Shown here piece after piece: positions 58,896 to 64,000 of a stretch of DNA of 64,000 nt (positions are counted from its first letter, which is position 1; the number at the start of each line of letters is the position of its first letter). Below the pieces are notes generated by a model. It was not told the DNA's origin, did no database searches, and saw only the letters and a program-made list of their open reading frames with translations. The DNA comes from Hemibagrus wyckioides (lineage: Eukaryota; Chordata; Actinopteri; Siluriformes; Bagridae), in contig NC_080719.1 of the NCBI RefSeq assembly GCF_019097595.1, positions 16,575,501 through 16,639,500 on the forward strand, in the 5' to 3' direction. Made by a program: the position numbers and the translations under genes.

Positions 58896-61800
58896 ACTGT
58901 ATCTAAGGAAATAGATTTTAGAAATATTTATTTACATGAATAAAACACTGTTAAATAACATTTCTTTAATGGTCGCACATTGATGTAGCTACGTTCGCCT
59001 CTGCCACTGGCTTGGATATTAATATTTCCAAGATGGAGGACAGCTGCCAAAATCTGAAAGAACTCCATCTGCTGGTCAGGTGGAACTCCTGAAAAGTTGA
59101 ACCAGACATGACACCAGATCACACATGAAAACAGTTTAAATCAGTGTGTTATGTAGATACATCTCGTACCTAAAATAGTCAAAGCATTTCGAGTGTGCTC
59201 CAGCTCCACGGCATCATCTGTGCCTGGAATGTTTGTATCTTGTCCTTGGTTAGTGTATCGAAAATGCTCTGCAGCGTCTAGGAACAAGAGGTTCATTCAT
59301 TATTCTGGTCAAAATCTAATCTGTGCAAAAAAAAAATAAAATAAAACATGCAAACAGGCTTTTATTGTTACTGACAGACATTTATACAGTGAGGGAAAAA
59401 ATTATTTGATCCCCTGCTGATTTTGTACGTTTGCCCACTGACAGATAAATGATCAGTCTGTAATTTTAATGGTAGGTTTATCTGAACAGTGAGAGGCAGA
59501 ATAACAACAAAAAAATCCAGAAAAACGCATTTCAGAAAAGTTCTACATTGATTTGCATTTTATTGAGTGAAATAAGTATTTGATCCCCTATCAATCAGAA
59601 AGATTTCTGGCTCCCAGGTGTCTTTTATACAGGTAAGGAGCTGAGATTACAGTAGGAGCACTCTCAGGGAGTGCTCTTAATCTCAGCTCATTAACTGTAT
59701 GAAAGACACCTGTCCACCGAAGGAAGCAATCAATCAGATTCCAAACTCTCCATCATGGCCAAGACCAAAGAGCTGTCCGTGGATGTCAGGGACAAGGTTG
59801 TAGACCTACACAAGGCTGGAATGAGCTACAAGACCATCGCCAAGCAGCTTGGTGAGAAGGTGACAACAGTTGGTGCGACTATTCCCAAATGGAAGAAACA
59901 CAAAAGGACTGTCGATCTTCCTCGGTCTGGGGCTCCATGCAAGATCTCACCTCATGGAGTTTCAATGATCATAAGAACAGCGAGGAATCAGCCCAGAATT
60001 ACACTGGAGGATTTTGTCAATGATCTCAAGGCAGCTGGGACCATAGTCACCAAGAAAACAATTGGTAACACACTACGCCGTGAAAGACTGAAATCCAGTA
60101 GCGCCCGCAAAGTCCCCCTGCTAAAGAAAGCACATGTACAGGCTCATCTGAAGTTTGCCAGTGAACATCTGAATGATTCAGAGGAGAACTGGGTGAAAGT
60201 GTTGTGGTCAAAGGAGACCAAAATCCAGCTCTTTGGCATCAACTCAACTCGCCGTGTTTGGAGGAGGAGGAATGCTGCATATGACCCCAAGTACACCATC
60301 CAGGGAGCTGAAGGGTCAGCCACAAAACCTTAATGACTTGGAGAGGATCTGCAAAGAGGAGTGGGCCCAAATTCCTTGAGATGTGAGATGTGTGCAAACC
60401 TGGTGGCCAACTACAAGAAATCTCTGACATCTGTGATTGCCAACAAGGGTTTGCCACCAAGTACTAAGTCATGTTTTGCAAAGGGGTCAAATACTTATTT
60501 CACTCAATAAAATGCAAATCAATGTATAACTTTTTTGAAATGTGTTTTTCTGGATTTTTTTGTTGTTATTCTGCCTCTCACTGTTCAGATAAACCTACCA
60601 TTAATATTACAGACTGATCATTTCTTTGTCAGTGGGCAAACGTACAAAATCAGCAGGGGATTAAATAATTTTTTCCCTCACTGTAGCTTACTTAATTTGA
60701 GTGGCCTCATTTCGGGTAGGTCTCTGGACGCACAAAGCTGGTAGAAGATGTGATAGTTCCTTTCCTCTGGGGCCTAAAAGGCATAATGAATCAAAGGACA
60801 AACATAAGATAATAAAATTAAGATGAGGAGATATCAATAGTACATGAGATTGTAGTGAAATTTTAAGTACCTGAAAAACAACTCTAGATTTCTCCAAGAG
60901 GTAGGTCCTCATGTTCGCTCCAATTATATCTCCTTTAGATCCGAAGCCAATTTCAATATACTTCCCAAACCTGCTGCTGTTATCATTGCGAGTAGTTTTA
61001 GCATTCCCAATGGCCTTCAATACAAAATATTGTATACTGTAATAGTACACTAAATGTTTTAATATAACAGAACACAAGACACTGTCTGGCCCACTACCTC
61101 CATGATGGGATTGGAGGCCAAGACTTTCTCCTCAACACTGGTCTGCTGAGCAGCTCCTCCAACCACAGCAAAGTAGCGCATGGTGAACTTGGCAGACACG
61201 GTTTTCCCAGATCCTGACTCACCACTAATGATAATGGACTGGTTTTTCTCCTCTCTTCAGGTGAAAAATTTTTTTTTACATTCAGTACACAACTACTGTG
61301 TGGTGATAAACATTAAAGGAACAGGAATAATACATTACTACAGATACAATAATAATAAACAGACTTTGTCACCAGGTACACACTTTTACATTTAAGATTC
61401 CAAATTCTGAGGCAAAATAAATATAACCAGATATTCCAGATCTATGTATAGCTATTACCCTGATCATACTAATTACCCACCTATTGTAGATGTTTTTATA
61501 AATACAAGAAGAATGTCAGCCTGGTGGATTTCTTTTGTTTGTACTATTTCACACTCTATGGCTAATACCTGCAGTCCCACTATTACTACTGACCTGATCA
61601 TGGTACGATAGGCGTCCTCTGCTATGGAGAAGATATGAGGATCCATATCAGCCATGTCCTGCCCGCTGTATGCATCAATCACCTCTTCTCCATAGATGGG
61701 CAGCTGTTCATATGGGTTCAGGGCCACTAACACAATTCCTAAATAAGGCAGAGTAGGAAGGAAATAGTTTATTTAGAGGATAGCTGTTCTTCAGGCAGGC

Positions 61801-62949
61801 AAGAGAGAGTGTGTCTACTTCAGTGTGTCCACCTTCAGACCCACAGAAATGAGTTACAGTATTTACTTTCTGGAGGTCTAGTCTAGTTCTAGAATAATAT
61901 TTGTAAAGTACTTTATGAAACAGTGAATCATTTGATGGTATTGTGCTACAGTGAACTTTACCCTTCTTTTATAACAGAACCTATAGCTGAGACTATAAAA
62001 GAGGTTGTGACCATTATGACCACAAATTACTAACCGTGATTCCTCAGCATTATGAAGTGCAGGACTTCAAGGAATAATTTAAGGGAATCTGTTGTGTAGA
62101 CATGTGTAAGTAATCATTTAAAGAGTAAATTAGCAGATGCTATAACGACTCTTCTGTTGTACCTGATATACACCAATTAGGCATAACATTATGACCACTG
62201 ACAGGTGACGTGAGTGGGATATATTAGACAGCAAGTCAACATTTTGTCCTCAAAGTTGATGTGTTAGAAGCAGGAAAAATGGGCAAGCGTAAGGATTTGA
62301 GGGAGTTTGACAAGGGCCAAATTGTGATGGCTAGACGACTGGATCAGAGCATCTCCAAAACTGCAGCTCTTGTGGGGTGTTCCCGGGTTGCAGTGGTCAG
62401 TATCTATCAAAAGTGGTCCAAGGAAGGAACAGTGGTGAACCGGTGACAGGGTCATGGGCGACCAAGGCTCATTGATGCACGTGGGGAGTGTAGAAGTTAA
62501 TGCTGATAGAAAGGTGTCAGAATACACAGTGCATGAAGGGTCAGGGCTGTTTTGGCAGCAAAAGGGGGACCAACACAATATTAGGCAGGTGGTCATAATG
62601 TTATGCCTGGTCAGTGTATGTTGTTGATTTAATATTAGTCATGGATTTTAGATTGTTTTGAACATTCAGGCAAATTCATTCTGTTTTCACACCTCTCACC
62701 AAAGCCACGATGATAAGCTTTTTGAATTGTGATGCATGTGTGTGTGTGTGTGTGTGTGTGTGCATAAACTGGTCACGCACCACAGTAGGTGTAGATGCTG
62801 TTATAGTGGAGGAACCGCACGCGTAGGTTGTGCAGCACAGCGGGTTCATGCAGGAAGGTGAGCGCTGTTAGGTCGTTTTCACCCTCCAGTATATCTGGGT
62901 TTCCCAGAGGGGGCAGACCAGTCGGAGGCGTCACAGGGTACTGCACCTG
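46828..62949 (-). CDS. myo5b-like: class V unconventional myosin (MYO5B-like), N-terminal exon outside window
   Basis: Thirty-two exons in consistent phase encode 1609 residues from the SH3-like N-terminal region to the stop. Order: motor (with P-loop, switch [11 protein letters not shown], switch II DIYGFETF and SH1 region [10 protein letters not shown]), six IQ motifs, coiled coil, Ser-rich linker and globular (dilute) tail. By family knowledge it is a two-headed processive actin motor that carries vesicles or recycling endosomes via Rab GTPases and adaptors. With a normal first exon it would be about 1650 residues, shorter than MYO5A/B (about 1850); the shortfall lies in the coiled coil. 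[20 protein letters not shown] after the IQs and [19 protein letters not shown] favour MYO5A/B over MYO5C. No frameshift or stop was found. Assignment to a named paralogue is uncertain. Confidence 0.88.
48995..49200 (+). mobile_element. tRNA-derived SINE, plus orientation
   Basis: The sequence cttagtgtttaaggattt ... ttgaatcccaggtcc, then ccactgctgggcccttgagcaaggcccttaactc, has the same head-body order as the 3318-3552 element. An A/T tail (aaatgtaaatatattta) ends it. It lies in a myosin intron between the exons at 48584-48719 and 49695-49784. Confidence 0.65.
49427..49575. mobile_element. SINE/LINE-tail fragment with (ATCC)n
   Basis: It begins with a CATC/CCAT repeat and continues with cccgcttcattcctaattagggtcatgggggtctgctggagcctatcccagcaca ... 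ggtacaccctggacaggtcaccagtccatcgcagggcc-type sequence, a widespread fish retroposon segment. No head region is attached. Confidence 0.55.
50977..54315 (-). CDS. myo5b-like: myosin V coiled coil and Ser-rich linker
   Basis: Exons in transcription order: 54106-54315, 53848-53941, 53450-53604, 52404-52577, 51430-51530, 51195-51312, 50977-51085. The heptad-rich segments ([57 protein letters not shown]) form the dimer stalk. Exon 52404-52577 encodes [14 protein letters not shown] and a long Ser/Pro run, comparable to the GHKRTDSTHS hinge of MYO5B. The stalk then resumes. Several exons present in mammalian MYO5 genes have no counterpart that I could find. Confidence 0.85.
51685..51765. mobile_element. 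terminal fragment of the short Tc1 family
   Basis: GGCATAACATTATGACCACC followed by ttccgtaatattgtgttggtccccc and tttgttgtcaaaacagcc matches one end of the elements near 8543 and 11964. Only one terminus is present. It lies in a myosin intron. Confidence 0.7.
52767..53420. mobile_element. long inverted repeat made of Tc1-like transposase sequence
   Basis: The left arm (52767-52983) and right arm (53214-53420) are near-identical inverted copies separated by about 230 bases. Both encode the same fragment in opposite directions (KGTLNAS..., [22 protein letters not shown]). FQHD followed by KARSIKTWM in the right copy is typical of the middle of a Tc1/mariner transposase. The pair lies between the myosin exons at 52404-52577 and 53450-53604. 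Confidence 0.75.
53614..53690. repeat. (CA)n plus short tandem cacacaaacagagtca units
   Basis: A CA run is followed by about three copies of a 16-base unit, just upstream of a myosin acceptor on the minus strand. Confidence 0.8.
54903..56151 (-). CDS. myo5b-like: myosin V converter and six IQ motifs
   Basis: Exons in transcription order: 55831-56151, 55282-55438, 54903-55142. The first finishes the motor ([19 protein letters not shown]). The three exons together carry six IQ-type motifs: [78 protein letters not shown] and [16 protein letters not shown]. Six is the class V number. They bind calmodulin or light chains and form the long lever arm. The last exon ends at the start of the coiled coil. 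Confidence 0.93.
56436..62949 (-). CDS. myo5b-like: myosin V motor domain exons (up to the converter)
   Basis: Exons in transcription order: 62781-62949, 61594-61738, 61098-61254, 60871-61014, 60692-60773, 59170-59277, 58979-59088, 58587-58855, 58405-58486, 57941-58081, 57089-57214, 56917-57000, 56602-56828, 56436-56522. Landmarks are [30 protein letters not shown], the P-loop GESGSGKT (usual GESGAGKT), [58 protein letters not shown] and [10 protein letters not shown]. Loop 2 is shorter than in MYO5B. The relay region reads RIEFNDNQP where other class V motors have LIDFYDNQP. The intron after 56436 has a GC donor. Confidence 0.92.
57256..57766 (+). mobile_element. non-autonomous Tc1 derivative, copy 3
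   Basis: It is flanked by TA, with termini ACCCATAACATTATGAGCAC and GGTCATAATGTTATGCCTGG. It carries the HTH remnant ([18 protein letters not shown]) and the shared deletion junction AATACACAGTGCAT to GGGTCAGGGCTG. It lies in a myosin intron, opposite to the gene. Confidence 0.87.
58858..58890. repeat. (CA)n microsatellite beside a myosin acceptor
   Basis: CA repeats (GT on the transcribed strand) run up to the acceptor of exon 58587-58855. Another lies at about 58110-58132. They leave little pyrimidine tract, only tgccag, before the exon. Confidence 0.85.
59387..60683 (+). mobile_element. Tc1-type transposon with ~200-bp inverted terminal repeats
   Basis: The element runs from CAGTGAGGGAAAAAATTATT to its inverse AATTTTTTCCCTCACTG, flanked by TA on both sides. 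The terminal repeats (59387-59590 and 60482-60683) are long and well matched, and each contains a second internal repeat (aaataagtatttgatcccc). The whole lies in a myosin intron. The close match of the arms suggests fairly recent insertion. Confidence 0.9.
59755..60333 (+). pseudogene. internally deleted Tc1 transposase
   Basis: A 192-codon frame begins [20 protein letters not shown] and holds the paired HTH DNA-binding region. It then reaches [16 protein letters not shown], where active relatives have WSDET; the first catalytic Asp is Lys here. After [14 protein letters not shown] the frame runs into a stop. The second Asp and final Glu region is missing, and the C-terminal end (KEEWA, NKGFATKY-like) survives out of frame at 60340-60470. 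It is inactive. Confidence 0.85.
62169..62618 (+). mobile_element. non-autonomous Tc1 derivative, copy 4
   Basis: It has the same termini, HTH remnant and deletion junction as the other three copies. It also lacks much of the segment between 'cacgtggggagtgta' and 'gaagttaatgctg'. It is TA-flanked and lies in the myosin intron between exons 61594-61738 and 62781-62949. Confidence 0.85.
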
Positions 62950-64000
62950 CTAAAGGGGAATAACCAGGGTAATCACTAGTGATATTAAAGGACATTCTAG
63001 TAGCCCACAGCTGGATATAGGATTACAGTAATTCCAGAAGGATATATACAAAATGCAAAATGAAATTAAAGACAGTTGGGGGTTGAAACAATATAATTAA
63101 AGCGGGCAAAGCATTCCTGGCTACACCCTAGGAAATAACATCACAACATTACATATTTTATAATCTTTCAGTCATTCATTTATTCGGCTTTGTTAATTAC
63201 TTTATTCTGGTCAGGTTTACAGTGGCTCTCTGGAACACCAGGCAGAGGGCAAGAATACACCTAATGTGGAATGCCAGCACATTGCAGTGTATCATGCTCA
63301 CGCTCTCTCACTCTCTCACACACACACACACAGATCAGTTTAGCAGAGTCAGTCTACTTTTTTTAAAGGTGAGAGGAACTGGAGAACTCAGAGGAAACCC
63401 ACATGGACACAGGGAGAATATGCTCCGTAACCCAACCTCGGGATCAAACCAGGAACCCTAGAGCTGTGAGGCACTGTGCCATCATGATGGCTATGTATAT
63501 TTTTAGATCCATTGTAATGTGGCTTAATTTATTCATTTATTTTTAAATACTTTTCAGATGGGTCACTCATGTTTCTCTGTGGTGTTACCATTTAGATCTG
63601 GATTAATTCAACTTGAAAAACTTTTTGAGACGTAAAAAATATATTATATTTTAAAGAATTTTTAAGGCATGAAAGTTAGTTGCCTACTTAACACATGTTC
63701 ACTTTAATACAGTTGACAAAACAGTTGTGGTAGTTATGGAGATCAGTGGCAGCGTGACATGACTAATAAATCTACCTTTTATATACTGTAAACATGGTGT
63801 ACTTCCAGGATCACAGTCTATTACAATGTACTGCATGTTGGAAGTTAAAGGGACATTATTTACCAACAGCGCAGTAGACTGGCCTGAGTATTATGATCTA
63901 TTGTTCAAGAAACGAATATGTTTGCTGAAATGTTCTCTCAACAAAGAAGCCATAGCTTCTGACAAATTGTTTGCTATTAGTGTTGTACTGCATCATACAA
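62950..64000. other. myosin 5' intron sequence, with SINE at 63200-63492
   Basis: No coding exon was seen; the myosin N-terminal exon must lie further right. A minus-strand SINE near 63200-63492 has the same head (gatggcacagtgcctcacagctctagggttcctggtttgatcc) as those near 40 and 7935. Confidence 0.6.

Overview
This is a vertebrate nuclear window, almost certainly from a teleost fish. It has large spliced genes with GT-AG introns, long di-, tri- and tetranucleotide arrays, tRNA-derived SINEs, and several Tc1-type transposons and their deletion derivatives. The proteins are strongly vertebrate in character. There is no bacterial, organellar or viral gene content. I reconstructed exons by hand from splice sites, reading frame and family knowledge; codon phase is consistent across every junction used.

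Layout, left to right. (1) 380-3780, plus strand: all but the first exon(s) of hmg20b (BRAF35), an HMG-box subunit of the LSD1/CoREST corepressor, with its poly(A) signal near 4425. (2) About 4600-6850: intergenic DNA with a decayed Tc1 transposase remnant and a compound microsatellite. (3) 7249-43092, plus strand: a complete unc13a (Munc13-1) gene of 45 recognised coding exons, up to about 1819 residues. It carries C2A, an acidic linker, a calmodulin-binding segment, C1, C2B, MUN and C2C, plus several microexons and cassette exons, preceded by a CpG-rich promoter with a perfect CRE palindrome. (4) 43093 to about 46570: the probable long unc13a 3'UTR, running toward the next gene. (5) 46828-62949, minus strand: 32 exons of a class V myosin, closest in my reading to MYO5B. 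It has motor, six IQ motifs, coiled coil and globular tail; its N-terminal exon lies beyond the right edge.

unc13a primes synaptic vesicles and class V myosin moves vesicles on actin, so the two are functionally related, but they are separate convergent genes, not an operon. The HMG20-UNC13-MYO5 order recalls the human 15q region that carries HMG20A, UNC13C and MYO5A/MYO5C. The myosin may therefore be a class V duplicate kept in fish beside UNC13A.

Mobile DNA: four short Tc1-derived elements share one internal-deletion junction. There is also one truncated longer relative, one Tc1 element of about 1.3 kb with roughly 200-bp terminal repeats, one long inverted repeat in a myosin intron, and two SINE families. 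I found no non-eukaryotic defence or biosynthetic system. The most unusual content is the extra myosin V, the unc13a microexon architecture and the set of deleted elements.
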